Shown: positions 33,791 to 46,343 of the stretch, one piece after another
Layout of the letters: each line of letters begins with the position of its first letter
Numbering within the stretch: position 1 is the first letter of the stretch
DNA from: Populus alba
Taxonomy: Eukaryota; Streptophyta; Magnoliopsida; Malpighiales; Salicaceae
Assembly (NCBI RefSeq): GCF_005239225.2
Contig: NC_133293.1
Location: 8,648,333-8,712,332 of the forward strand
Direction of reading: 5' to 3'
Length of the DNA stretch: 64,000 bases
Notes under the pieces: model-generated
The model's database searches: none
Seen by the model: the letters and a program-made list of their open reading frames with translations, nothing else
What the model was told of the DNA's origin: nothing
Position numbers and translations under genes: made by a program

Positions 33791-35478
33791 GTTTAGTCCT
33801 GAATCACGAAATTAATAAGAAATATGTTTTTTTTTCCGGAAAACAAGACATGTAAAGGAAAAAAACAAAACGTCGAAACTGATTGAAAGTTAAGTGCATG
33901 TACCTGTACTTAAAACCCTAAAAGATATTTAAAAAAAAAACAGTCTTAGGGTTTATGACGAGGAGACTTTGAATTTTTAAGGAGGGTTTAAGAATTTCAA
34001 TCCTCTATTCCCTTTTTTTTTTTTTTTTAATTACGATTTCTTTTAATTGCTTGAACTTAAAATAAATCTAAACAAATCTAAATTAGTTGTAAGGATATTC
34101 TTCTCGGATCCATGTTTCCTAAATCGTTACAATTCGTTGCGTGTCTTTCCGTTTTCGATTTTTCTTAAAGTGAAACGTCATTTAATTTGTGGGCACAAAT
34201 TACAGTATAGTTATTTACTGGCAAACCGGACCGCACAGAGCGCTCATAAATCATATTTTGTATATTTTATTAATAATAATTATAATTTAAATGAATCAAA
34301 ACCAAATATTTAAAAAAACAAATTACGCTTCAAAAAAATAAAACACATGTATTGGTTGAGTTAAATTCATAAATTAGAGGAGAGTGGAATTTTTTTTTAT
34401 TAATTACACCATAGATTAAAAAAACAATCAAATCTATATCATCAACATTTTTTTGAATAAAACTATAGTTAATGTGTATTAAATAAGGGTAAAATTATCT
34501 TTATTGCATCAAATAATGAATATCAAATTGATAAATCAATGAAAAACTTGAATATTAAATTAAAAAATAAATTACTTCCAAGAAATTATTGTAAATTTAG
34601 ATCAATTAATTGTAGTGAAGAAAATCTCTTTAAGAATAATTTCTAGTGTATATTAAAGATGTAATAAGAAAAATATTTAAATATCTCTAAAGCTAGCTAG
34701 GTGTGGTAGATTGACAGATTTCAATAAAAAAATTATTTTTATCTCTTGCTTTCAATAAAAAATCTTATCACCATTGACAAACGAGAGACTACCCTGATCT
34801 CTCCTTGCAATTGGATGCTTTTTTTTTTTTAACTCAAGCTCTCCCAAGAACATATTTGAGCCCATGTCCTCCTTATATCTGTGAGTTTACTGTCATCAGA
34901 TAGGTTCGTTAATCATTGGTGTGTAGGCCATAGATCTGAAAACATTATGTTAATACAACTAAAATATTTAGAATTGTTGGGGTTTATTCTTGTTTTATAG
35001 CCATGTGTATAACCCTCACACCAGCTTCTGTGATCGTGATTTCTTTCTTTCCTGATCTCGAAGAACTTGTAACTGGAAAGAATTTGCTTGGAGAAATGAA
35101 TTCCCACCTGAGTTTTTCTGGTTAGTAAGAAAAGGTTTGAACTTGAGACCTCTGAAGGTAAGAAGATATCAATTGAGATACACCAGCTTCATCATCCCGA
35201 AAGTTCAAAATCAATATGCTTCTCTTGAATTAAATCCCCAAGTGCAGAAACATTACTAATAAATATAATTACTTCCTTCCACTACCATAAGCTGAATTAA
35301 TTTGAGGTTAAATATTACAAAAAATAAAATAAAAATTGGGCTTAAACTTACAAATAAAGCAAATCATTTTTTAAAAAAGATTTCCAATACATTGAAGCAT
35401 GTCAAGCAAGTATTTTTGAGTAACAACACAAGTCTACATATGGATTTACGGAGAGAAATGTACTTCAAGATCAGGCAG
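33791..35478. other. eIF2B beta promoter and NPGR2-like 3' region
   Basis: No coding region is seen. A T-run lies at about 34012-34028. The span 34200-34700 is very AT-rich. The eIF2B beta leader and promoter presumably occupy the first few hundred bases. Confidence 0.45.
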
Positions 35479-38400
35479 TCATCTGAAGGACTCAACTGGT
35501 GCAGAATCTTCCAGAAACGCTGCAGCCTCGAAGCATTCGGCTGCCTCAAGTGCTGATGAACTGGGATCAGCCTTGTAGAGCAGTCCAAGGTTGTACCATG
35601 CAGAATGGTTTGTTTTGTCGAGTCGAATAGCATCAGTGAGAAAGCTTCTGATAATTGGTATTGATTGACTACCAAGTCGTCTGAGGACACAGGCAGTGGA
35701 TACCAAGCTTGGGACATGGTTGGGTTCCGCATCTAATGCTGCCTTGAATGCTTTCAGAGCCTCTTGATGCAAGCCCTTTGCTTCATAGAGTAACCCTAAC
35801 ATGATCGCCATTTGTTTTTGTTTATATATCAATATATTAGGAAGATCTGGCAGAAAATTTATTCATTCTTCGCTACAGAAGACTTAAAGCAACTATATAT
35901 GTACGTGTGTATATATTTTAATTTGGTACCCTAAACCTAAAATTCTTCTGCAAGGAAAATGACATGATATGCCTGCAACTAACATAAACGACTAAAATTG
36001 AACTTTCAAGATGAGTTTTCTGCATTATAGATTCAATTCCATAGTTTTAAGCAATCTTACATTTAGGAGCCATTCCCTAGCATCATCCCGCAAGCTTACG
36101 AGACATCAAAAAACTGAGCTGGCAGGAGCTAATGAGCAGAAAAGGGAACAGCTCCTCCACTTAAACTAGACAACTTGTATATTATATGTAGCTTCATGTG
36201 CATGCATGTAAGAGCCCGAACACAAAGAAATAATGAAGGTGATCAGAGTGCACCATTTTTTAACATCTACTCACCTGTGGAGTGCCATCTCGAAGCAGAA
36301 TAAGGGCTGAGAGTCTTTGATTTTGAAAGACAGACCTCAGCATCCCGCCACTGTGACAGACTTGTGTACACATTAGCCAGATCGTGCCATGTTTCCATTT
36401 CCAAACTCCAGCTGTTTCTCTGATTCTGTAGATTTATGTTTTTATGTGTATATATATATGTACGGGAAAATGATTTAGAGAGAACATATTTATGCTATTC
36501 AATACTACTATTTTGCCTCAGCACAGGCTTCATGGGTTCAAACCCAAACTTTAGTTCTTTTCACCTCTCACAGCAATGGTAGAACCCAAAAGCTTTTCAA
36601 ATCATATAGACTTTGGGATGAGAATAGCTGGTCCTAGAAAGCTCATCGGAATTTGGTTATTCACCAGACAAAAATTTCCCATGAAAACTTTATAAAACAT
36701 GAGAAGTCCAACTCTCATCTCAAGGTTGAAAAACATAAATTCTTCGTAAACTATTGCAAGTACTGCTCATCGTACCATAAATCTATTTCTGGTTTCACAA
36801 TATAGTTAAACTACGTACGATTACTTTTAGGAAATTTGACAGATTTTAATATATATATATATATATATAATTCCTTTTGACATTCAAAGGCACTTTTGTA
36901 TTTTGAAGACTGTAAATATTTATAGTTTTGTGCAATTATAAAAGAAATACAAAATTTATGAAGCCAACAGTACTCATTCAAAAATTTAAATTTATTTTCT
37001 TCAAAGCTACTCTTGAAAAGATCAAACAGGTTCCTGGTGATATTACATTCAAACAACTATATTATGGATTCTAGAGATTAACAGCAAGGAAAGTTAACTT
37101 TCAAGAAACTTCATGAGAGTTAAAAGTAAAGATCAAATCATCAATCGAGCAAACCCTTGTTTTCATTAAAACAATTTCCCCTTTTTTTTTCAAGTGTTGA
37201 CTTTTCTGGTTAGTGTAAAATTAGCAATTTAAACGTCCTAACACATGTTTTCTCAGAGCGTCACTGGAACAGGTGTGTAAATCAGTCCACATACCTTTGC
37301 AAGCTTCTTCCCAGCACCTAAGCTTTTAATTTGAACTTGGATGATAGCAAGAAGACGAGTGTAGGTCTCTATGGCATTCTTTAGTTGCCCCTGTGCAATC
37401 TGGAGTTTAGCTTTTGTCCGCAACAGTTCTCCTTGATCCCACTTCCCAGTTTGATCTAGACCAGCATTTATTACATTCTCTGCGTCAACAAACCGTTTTT
37501 GTCCTGACAATATTCTGGCCAAAAGGATGTAACTTCTAACACTAGACCCAGCCTCCAGTTTCAAAAGCTGCTTCGCATGGTAAAGGGCAGCATCCAGCTT
37601 TCTCTGCTCAGCATTTTCTAAACTGAGATGGAATATGATAGATGGATCTCTTTCTATCATCGTTTTTTCAGCACTTTCCAGCATCTCAAGTGCTTCACTT
37701 TGTTTTGAAATTCTCTCAGAATCAGAAGCAACTGATCTGGATTGAGTTGACAGTAAAATACCCTGTAAGCAGTTTGCAACACTTTCCATCTGGTTGCATC
37801 TACCACACAGCTCGGAAAGCGCCCTGGAAGCATAACCTATCCCTTCTTCCACGCAAATAGTGTTCTTTGCGCAAATGTTTGAAGCCAATAATAATTCCAA
37901 AACACAGTCTGGGTTTCCTCTGTTAAACAGCAAATTCCTCAGAAGATTCAAAGCAATCATTTCCTCACCTTCTCCGTGATAACAGAGAGCGAGAATGCTA
38001 TATCTTTCTCTCCTTTCCATGATCCCTGGAAGCAACTCTTCCACCTGACGGGCCAGTGCTCTCTGTTCCCCTGAAACAGATAGTGCGAAAGAAAGGTGAT
38101 ACATGATTGTCGGGTCCCACTCAATCTTTTTGACAGCAAATTTTCTTAATAGAATTAACAACAGCAGAATAGCCTCTTCTATATTGTTTCTTGGTACAAA
38201 ACATCCGTCCACCTGTGAACGGAGATTAGGAGGACTTGCATCGCTACCACTATACAACAGAAAAACAGCAAATTCCTTTTCTATCTTAGATGTGGTCTCT
38301 GTATCCAGATTCCAATAATATAGGAGAGCCCGCCGGTACGACAAGATAGCTTCTTGGGGAGACCCAGCGAGTTTCCATAACTCTGGAAGCAGTTCAACAG

Positions 38401-40170
38401 CTTTGTTTAGAATATCCTGTAGTTTACAATCTGCAGAAACACTTTCTGGTATGCCTTCTGGCAATGCAGTTTCAATAGTGTCCAAAATCACTTTGCATGA
38501 TTGCGCAGCTTCTGCGAACGTAGGTCAGAAAGGAAAGTTAGCCATACAGAAAAAAAAAATATATATACATTAATTGCATACAGCAATCTAAATTCCTTTA
38601 TCTCATATTTTCATCATTTGCATCACCGTGTGCATGTGCTCATGCTATGGGTACTTCTAAACGTGCATCTAATAACTTGCTGCATATACAACAATAACCT
38701 ACAGAGAAAACTTAGGCACAATAGTTATAAGAACCAGGCAACATATGACTACTTGATAAATGCCATCCTTTTCTCTTATAACAAGGAAAAGTGCCTCTAC
38801 AATTATTTATTTTTTTATATTTGGATCAACTCAATAATTGAAATATCCAAGCAAACTGGATTCCAAGAAGCCTGCTGCTCACTGGCAGTCCTGCCACCGC
38901 AGGGTCCAAAGAGTGATACGCCAAACCAGTGGCTCTCCAGAATCAAACCACAGCATTTCCATCCCAAAGTTTCATTTGCACCCAACCAAAGATAATATAA
39001 AATGGAAAACAAAAAAGATGCAAAACAAAAAAGATACAAAAATTTACCTTCAAACTGTCCCAGACCCTGCAACGATTTTACTTTGAGAAAAATAGCTTCG
39101 AGAAGTAAGCTAATAGCATGCATAGACATGGGAGGGGCAGCATCACTTTGAGAACGACGTCGATTTTGTTCACATCTTCTGGAAAGGGAGAGTTTTATTT
39201 TAGAGCTCACAGAAGCAATGTCAATTCCCTCAAACACATGAAGTGCTGCCTCTATATTTCCCTTTTGATACTCGAGCCTTCCCAATAATGCTCTAGCTTC
39301 CTATAAAATCAGATGGCCGCTTAGCTTCATGAAGTATTGTGAAGTTACACTATAAAATTCAACAAAAACACGAATTTTGACGAAGTGCAGCAAGCTGTGT
39401 CAAATAAAACAGAAACAAAGCTTCAAATCTTATAAATGAGACCTAAGAAAAATGCAAGCCTCTGGTGAAAGACCCAAATAGACTCTACCTTTCCTCTCTC
39501 CTAATACTTCTTTGATTGACGCATCCATAGTTCGACCTTGAATGGGGTCAAAACATCTCAAATAACATCGTGAGGTTAACATTATATGCTTCATCTCCAA
39601 GCACAATATGCTAACCCCAAAAATGGTTATCCTATGGTTTCATTCACGGCAAAAATGAAATTTTATTTGATCACCATAACGTATAAGGAAATCCCTGTAT
39701 CCACGCCTGAGAGGTGCAAAACAGATAAATTCCGGGTCACAGGTAACAACAGTTCATTGCGTAGCCTTTTCCGTTGTCTTCTTTACAGATTCAACATGAA
39801 GAATTATACATTTATTAACTCTTTTATAGTTCAATTTATAGATTCCTTCAAGTGGCCGTGATCACAACAAGTGTTTCCATTAAATTCTGTTTGAGGGGGG
39901 AAAAGATAATTCTTTTACCTCATAGTTGAGATAACCACTCTCACGAAGGGATGACTCTGCTTCTTCAATGTTGCTATTCTCAACCTTTGTATCTACCCCG
40001 GCAGCTTGAGATGAATAACTGACTGAGTAGTCCCGAGTTGCCAAGGACTCTGAAGAGGAAGCCATGTCATCTAATCGCAGCTGCTCCCCAGAACGTATGC
40101 ACTTCATCATCTTCCACAATTTCCCTCTAATGCCAAGTCCCCACCTTTTTATCCAATTCTTAGGTCTCAT
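35479..40170 (-). CDS. NPGR2: NPG1-related TPR protein (NPGR2-like)
   Basis: NPG1/NPGR proteins are plant TPR proteins reported to bind calmodulin and to scaffold the plasma-membrane PI4K alpha-1 complex; they resemble animal TTC7. Exons in transcript order are 40170-39919, 39300-39048, 38511-37295, 36425-36275 and 35795-35479, giving 729 residues in consistent phase. The N-terminus has the family's basic start and CIRSGEQLRLDDMASSSESL, with LATRDYS next. TPR-type helices follow in EARALLGRLEYQKGNIEAAL, in the large exon 3 (HLSLENAEQRKLDAALYHAK and others) and at the C-terminus (LLYEAKGLHQEALKAFKAAL, AWYNLGLLYKADPSSSALEA). The protein ends APVESFR. Choosing NPGR2 over NPG1 or NPGR1 rests on the N-terminal motif and is less certain than the family. 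A short uORF overlaps the start codon. Confidence 0.9.
36849..36869. repeat. AT microsatellite
   Basis: An AT dinucleotide run of about ten units in intron 3 of the NPGR2-like gene. Confidence 0.8.
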
Positions 40171-40180
40171 AATGTTTCAT
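40160..40180 (-). promoter_or_regulatory. Overlapping uORF at the NPGR2-like start
   Basis: An ATG at 40180-40178 lies ten bases before the main start, in another frame. It encodes MKHYET and stops at 40162-40160, inside the main coding region. If present in the mature leader it should reduce initiation at 40170. Confidence 0.5.
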
Positions 40181-40985
40181 TACCCTTGATATTGTTCCAA
40201 AACAAAATCAAAATCAAGATCAAAACCCCTCGAGAAACTTAAAACAACAAAATAACCATGCTCTAATTACATGCCGTGTAATTCTAGGATCATGGAAAAA
40301 ATGGAGGTGTCTGAATCTTTGATCTCTCAAATATATTGACTCGATAGGTTTTTCTTAACAATCAAACGAAATCTACATTGCCATCCTAATAAACCATGAC
40401 TAAAACTGAACAAGAATGAACCCAAAATACAATCTTTGTAAGAACTTGGTGCTTCTCGACACATTTCAAGCCCTTAAAACCAAAAAAAAAAAAAAAAAAC
40501 GTAGAGTTCAAGCATCCAAATGATCACCTGAAAGAAAAAAACAGCCAGTATCTTTCGATTCTACTTCACCAAAACCGACCACGTCAATAAACCACCCAGA
40601 CCTCAGCACCCCACAAGCTAAAGAAAAGTAAAAAGGAAGTAAAAAGCTAAAAAACAAGAAAAGTCCAGCTAAATCCAGATGAACTATATGCACCGGAAAA
40701 TCAACAAAGAGAGCATGATTGGAAAGGAAGGTAAAACGGGAAAGTAATATAAACTCATTACCATATGGACAAAGAAAACAGCTGGGATCAGAACAATCAT
40801 CCAAAAGAAAGTACCTTTCATGGCAAAAAAGCACTGACTGAGCCCACAACACATCAAAACCTTCACAGTGCATCTCAGCAATTTCTTCCTCTCCTTTTTT
40901 TTTTTTTTTTTCCTTATTTTCTTAACGTCTTTTCCCTTCTCTCTGTAGCGTAGACTTCAATTTCTCTTAAGTTAATTTACCTTGA
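40171..40985 (-). other. Probable 5' leader of the NPGR2-like gene
   Basis: On the minus strand a pyrimidine/purine-rich leader begins near 40960. A candidate donor (GAAAG|GTACTT) lies at about 40813, so a 5' UTR intron ending shortly before 40170 is plausible. Two open frames in this stretch (40508-40873) show no recognisable protein. Confidence 0.35.
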
Positions 40986-42922
40986 GAACGTTTTCTTAGT
41001 ATAAATTGCTGAAGTTTCAGACAGTGGAGAAGGTATGTATGTGCGTTGAAGTATGAAATCAGAGTCTGACGCACTATATTCTTTGTTTCAAAGGTGTGAA
41101 CATAAGCTTTTGAAACAGAATTAAAGTTTAGACAAACTCAATTTAGCCCCTAGTTATTACTTTGTTACCAATCGAGTCTCAAAACTTTTAGTTTTATTGA
41201 TTTCATCCTAAATGTAATCAAAATTGGATAATATCATCTCTCTTTCATCCAAATTTAGCTATAATCAAAATATTTCGTCCACTTGTTTGTCTGAGTGCTT
41301 TCATTTAAAATATCAAAATAAATCCCAATTCATTGTCAAGAACAATTTTAGCATTAAATTAAAATAAATCTCTTGCAATTTCACTGACTTGTATAAAGGA
41401 GAAATAAAAATAATATGATTTCACTGACTTTTCTGTATGTTTTCTTACGGTAGCAGATAATTCATGCAAATGGCAAAGCCAGTTGAGCATATTTTTTCAT
41501 AAATTTTTTTTTTTTTTTGAAGAGGCAAAGCCAATCAATCACCCGTGCTCTAGTGAGTGGGTATGTTTTAATTACTCCATTCTCTAATGCTAGGCTGTCT
41601 CATGATTGCGAGACTTTAGATAAAAAGATTACGAGAAGAACCTTTTTATGGCAATCGCCATGATTGACAATAATGATCATTTCAAACGTGATTATATTTA
41701 TTAAGTAACGACTCAAAATTTTATATCTTCGAAACTTTAATGCCTTTGCTTCAAGTGTGAGAAGAAGAATGAGGTACTTATAAATTATACTTGATTCCAA
41801 ACTCTAAAAGTATATATATATATTTTTCCTGCTTATAAAAAGAATTACGTTCGAGATTTAGTTTCGTGTTTACAGAGCTTAAAAAATGATTCGAGCCTGT
41901 TTTTGTGAGGTTTAACTCATAAAGACGTAAAAGATACTTTAACCCTGTAAAAGGGTGTGTCCGATATGCCCACAAACTATCATATCTCTTATTTAAATTG
42001 TGACTATATAATATATATATTATCTCCTTGCCCACAAACTAAACCGGATAGGACAAAATAGAATAAGTAGCTGTCACGTCTCTTATTTAAATTGTGTTTG
42101 TTGTTTAAATTTTTCTCTATACATAACACCCTTATACGTTCTCATTTATATAGTTGGGTTTTCCCAAACATATATATAAAACAATAAATTTAAATTTTTT
42201 TTAGAGTCTTGAGGATTATATTATACAGATTTAGGGTTATTTAAAATTTATATAAAAATTACTTAAATATTATATTTTTTCAGTTTTAAATAATTACTTT
42301 AAGGTTAATATATCACAAAACACAAGTCATCAAAATCTTTAGTATTTGATGGTATAAATCTTTTTAGAAAATGATAATAGCTATATTTTTTAGTGCTAGC
42401 TCTTTTATTTTGTTTTTTCAGGTGTCCTGTAACTTTTGTGGTTTCTCTTTTCTATTTATTATTAAGAAAATAAAAGGCATGATATTCTATTTATAGAAAT
42501 CTAAAAACTCTATAAATAACAAAATATTAAATTGCTTCTAAATAATATCACGTATATTATTTCAATATAATTTTAGAAAATTATTCAATTAAATCCCTAC
42601 TTGAATTTTTTAAGTTTAGAATTATATTTTATTGTATAAATTACACTTTAATCCTCGGTTTCTAAATTTTATTTATAATCAAGTCACACCTGATTAATCA
42701 TTTCATTTTAATTTATGACTAATAGTTCTTATATGTGTAACTCATTAGATTTTCTAATAAGTTGGTCCAAAATATAAAACACACTTGTAAATAAAATAGG
42801 ATTAAATAAAATAAATAAATTATTTTATTATTAATTCAATAATTGATTGATTTATATTTGAAAATCAAGCACAATGTCCAGCAATCAGTCATGATTTCTC
42901 AAATATTAAAAAAGTCATAAGT

Positions 42923-43497
42923 GGTTTGACTTGACTTTTCAATTATATGTTTCTAAATGTAATTATCATTCATTCATCAACAATATTTTGATTTAAGTAT
43001 TATAATATGGAGTGTGTCTACTCACTCAAATTATATTTGTTATTAAAATCATAGTCATTAATTCTTTAAATAAGATTCAAAGCTGTTTTTAAATTTTATT
43101 CCACCTTTCGCAAGGAATTACAATTAATAGATACATATTATTCAACTTATGAAAACAACTGTTTTATTTCATAAAAAAAAAAAAAAAACATGATATGATT
43201 CAAAGCTCTATCAAATTATAATATGATATGGTTTGACTTGACTTCTCAATGACATGTTTCTAAATGTAATTATCATTCATTCATCAACAATATTTTGATT
43301 TAAGCATTATAATATGGAGTGTATCTGCTCAATCAAATTATATTTGTTATTAAAACCATAGTCATTAATTCTTTAAATAAGATTCAAAGCTCTTTTAAAA
43401 TTTTATTCCACTTTTTGCAAGGAATTATAATTAATAGATACATATTATTCAACTTATGAAAACAACTATTTTATTTCATAAAAAAAAACATGATATG
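42923..43497 (+). repeat. Tandem duplication, period 307
   Basis: Copies at about 42923-43196 and 43230-43497 both start GGTTTGACTTGACTT and end in an A-run followed by CATGATATG. Long near-identical stretches include TCATTCATTCATCAACAATA and TAATTCTTTAAATAAGATTC. The A-run is longer in copy 1. Confidence 0.9.
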
Positions 43498-44212
43498 TGT
43501 CTTAATAATTCTAATTAATATTTAGTCTTAACAGTGCATTGATGATGAACATTTAGAAATAATACTTTGATGCAATAGAAATCTCAAAATTTCATCAACT
43601 TTATAATTTTTTTTGCTAAACATTGTTGTCTCAATGAATTTATCTTCACTCTAAATTCACTAGTCAAATACTTGATGAATATTTAAAAATATAAAAGCCT
43701 TTATCAATAAATTAAATATATTTACATGAACAAAATCAATACCACATATAACCAACTAATTAGCAACAAGGCGCGCGCTCACATGTGTGTGATCTATTTC
43801 ATTTCAACTATGTTAAAGTCATAGAACTAATTTATATTAAAAATTAATCATCTTATTCTATTTTATTTAGATCATGAATAAAATCATTATTTTCCTACAT
43901 TATCATTAATTTTTATTAAAAAATATTTTATTTATAAATAGTTATTTTTTATTATCATATTCAACTACTAATTTATTTATTTATTTATTAAATAATTTAT
44001 TTTACCTTATTTTTATCTGCTTTTAAAAATTACACATGAAGAAAGCCCAAAATACAAGAAAGGGAATGCTCATTTCAGATGTAAGAAAAATGAACCTAGA
44101 TAGCATGAGAAATATGCTTGGATAATTTTTGTTTCCTTGTACATCACAGGGTTGTCCTAAAGACGAGACAGAAAGTTAGACGGCCAGGACCAAAAATAAA
44201 AAATAAAAAATG

Positions 44213-44220
44213 CCACGTGG
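44213..44220. promoter_or_regulatory. Perfect palindromic G-box CCACGTGG
   Basis: CCACGTGG, the core of bZIP and bHLH binding sites, lies about 1.3 kb upstream of the TATA box at 45500. Functional linkage is unproven. Confidence 0.35.
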
Positions 44221-45499
44221 ACGTTAAATGCATCCTGATACCCATCTTGGCAACAGAGCCCAGGATCCATTTTCTTCTCATTATGATTTGATATCAACCC
44301 AAGGGCCTCTCTATTAAAGGTGTTTAATGATTAATCTTTTTCTTATTATATTTATTATCATCCCTTTACATACCAGCCCAGATTTTAATTGTTTTCGCTC
44401 AGACAAAGACCAATACTTGGGCCTGTTAAAAGATACAAAGACCACTAATTGGGCCTTTTGTGGGCTGTTTGGATTGTGTCGGCCTGGATCCTCTTTCACG
44501 CGCCTCCTTAAGGCCTGCTCTGAAATAAGATTCCAAAATCCAAAGGCAGGTCTCTTCCAGAATTGAGAAAACCAATCCACGTTTTAATGTCGGGTAAATT
44601 TTACTTTTCCCTCCAGGGTTCATGCTTCCTCTAGATTTCCTCTCTTGATTTTTTTTTTTAAAATAATTTTCATTTAAAAATATATTAAAATAATATTATT
44701 TATTTTTAATATTAACATAATCCAAAAAAAAATCTGAAAAGAAAAAAAAATCACCAAAAATCAAAAAACACGGCTGCGCACAAATAAACGGCGCCTAGAA
44801 ATCAACAAAGGCTAGTTTTTTCTGTTTCTTTATTTTAATCACAGACTAGAGAGCTACGAGAAAAATCAGCGTGGCCTTAAATTTCTCAAAGCAGTTATGT
44901 ATGCTATACAACATGTATTTAAGTATGGTATGGATACATTTGATGTATAAATACGATAAAATAATATACATAAAAGCTGATCGCCGGGTTCGTTCCCTCC
45001 TTGACCATTCATGGCTGGAAAATTTCTAGGAGCGCTAAGGGCATAACTGTAATTCAGATTCCTTCTCAAAAGCTCGTCAAACGGTCAAAGGCATCAGTGT
45101 TAATTACGCACATCATCCCAATGCTATCTTATTTGATCAATCGAGTCCTTATACCACTAATTTGAAGCATTGAGTCCTTTGCCGTTCATGTCGGTCATAT
45201 TAAACAATTGTAAAACAATATAGTGGGTCAGCCAGTCCTCTTTCTTTCTCTTAACCCACTAGATTCTTAACACGTGCCCGAGACTTTTACTAGATTGTAA
45301 TTGGACAAAAAGTTTAAATTATGAACTCAATGCATAAAATTAATAATAGGATGATCCAATTAATCATAGCAATATAGTATAGGGATGGTCTAAAATGTAA
45401 TTAACCATAAAAGTGTGGATTGCCTCGAATTCTCAACTAAATAACGGGGCATTTTTGTCATTCTATGAGTAGAGATTTTTGAAAAAGACTAGATCGTTT

Positions 45500-45507
45500 T
45501 ATAAATA
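45500..45507 (+). promoter_or_regulatory. TATA box of the unknown gene at 45951
   Basis: TATAAATA sits in a GTTTTATAAATAGCACC context. A start of transcription about 30 bases downstream would give a leader of about 420 bases, which is pyrimidine-rich as in many plant genes. Confidence 0.6.
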
Positions 45508-45709
45508 GCACCGTAGAAGTCAGTACAACAAGTTTCCCTTTGTCTCTCCTTCTACAAATCCTGTGCCCTCGCTCCTCTCTTTCCCAATCTATACCTTTTT
45601 TCTTCACGCGCCGCTTCTATTAAAATCGCCGACCACACACTCATCCGTGTTCTAGATCTGGTCCCGTTCGTTTCAATACCTCAACCTAACTCCCACTCTC
45701 TCGTGAATC

Positions 45710-45859
45710 ATGAATTGATTTTAAAACAGTTTTTGTTATTTTACCTTTTTATCCTTGAACTTGCTTGCCTCTTTGAACCTCGCCAGCGATTGAGTCTCTC
45801 TCCTTCTCGACCCCGTTTTGGAACTTTTCTTCCGCTCCCTTGTCAAGAAAATGATTTGA
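45710..45859 (+). promoter_or_regulatory. Two two-codon uORFs in the leader
   Basis: ATG-AAT-TGA at 45710-45718 and ATG-ATT-TGA at 45851-45859 are the only ATGs I see between the TATA box and the main start at 45951. Minimal uORFs of this kind can slow ribosomes or set reinitiation. Confidence 0.55.
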
Positions 45860-45950
45860 CACTTGCGTCCCAAAAATAAAATTCCAAATTCTTGGCCTGA
45901 CTCTTTTGGTCCAGAATTAACTGCAATTTAACGGTTTAATCCTTCAAAAG

Positions 45951-46343
45951 ATGAGTTATCACTCACGTAGGACTTTAACACCTGGCGCCTCAAAGAAGCG
46001 CAAAGAGAGAGAGGCACTGTCTTATTCAATGAAGCCGAAATCGGCTTCGGCTCAACCAGCTTCAAATCTTGACGAGCCGATTTCCTCTAATCGGCTACTA
46101 GCCGGCTACATGGCGTATGAGTTCTTGACTGAAGGCACCCTTCTGGGGCAGAAGTTCGATCCGGCTCGAGCAGAATTCATGTCTCTAGCTGGCGGCTCGG
46201 TGGAGTGCTCGAAGAGAGGAGAGCCGGGAAAGAAGAAGGAACACAAAAGTTACGCTGAGGTGGCAAGCATTTTAAAGAGTGAGGGGGCCCACATTCCCGG
46301 GATTGTTAATCCCTGCCAGCTGGCCAGGTGGATCCAGATGTAG
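45951..46343 (+). CDS. Small intronless protein of unknown function
   Basis: I do not recognise this 130-residue protein with confidence; it looks like a conserved plant family. The N-terminus is basic (KKRKERE, residues 16-22), a possible nuclear signal, followed by a Ser/Ala-rich stretch. A more ordered middle reads SSNRLLAGYMAYEFLTEGTL with GQKFDPARAEF. The C-terminus reads KSYAEVASILKSEGAHIPGI then VNPCQLARWIQM. There is no signal peptide and no membrane segment. A TATA box at 45500, a long leader, GC-rich coding sequence relative to its surroundings and a compact frame support a real expressed gene. A second open frame (46328-46594) overlaps its end but has no recognisable features and is probably 3' UTR. 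Confidence 0.75.
   Translation: MSYHSRRTLTPGASKKRKEREALSYSMKPKSASAQPASNLDEPISSNRLLAGYMAYEFLTEGTLLGQKFDPARAEFMSLAGGSVECSKRGEPGKKKEHKSYAEVASILKSEGAHIPGIVNPCQLARWIQM

Larger units (their letters stand above)
40986..45498. other. Repeat-rich intergenic DNA, no gene seen
   Basis: AT-rich spacer of 4.5 kb between divergent genes. It contains the tandem duplication at 42923-43497 and a perfect CCACGTGG palindrome at 44213-44220. The stretch 44200-44600 is richer in GC but has no recognisable protein. Confidence 0.5.
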
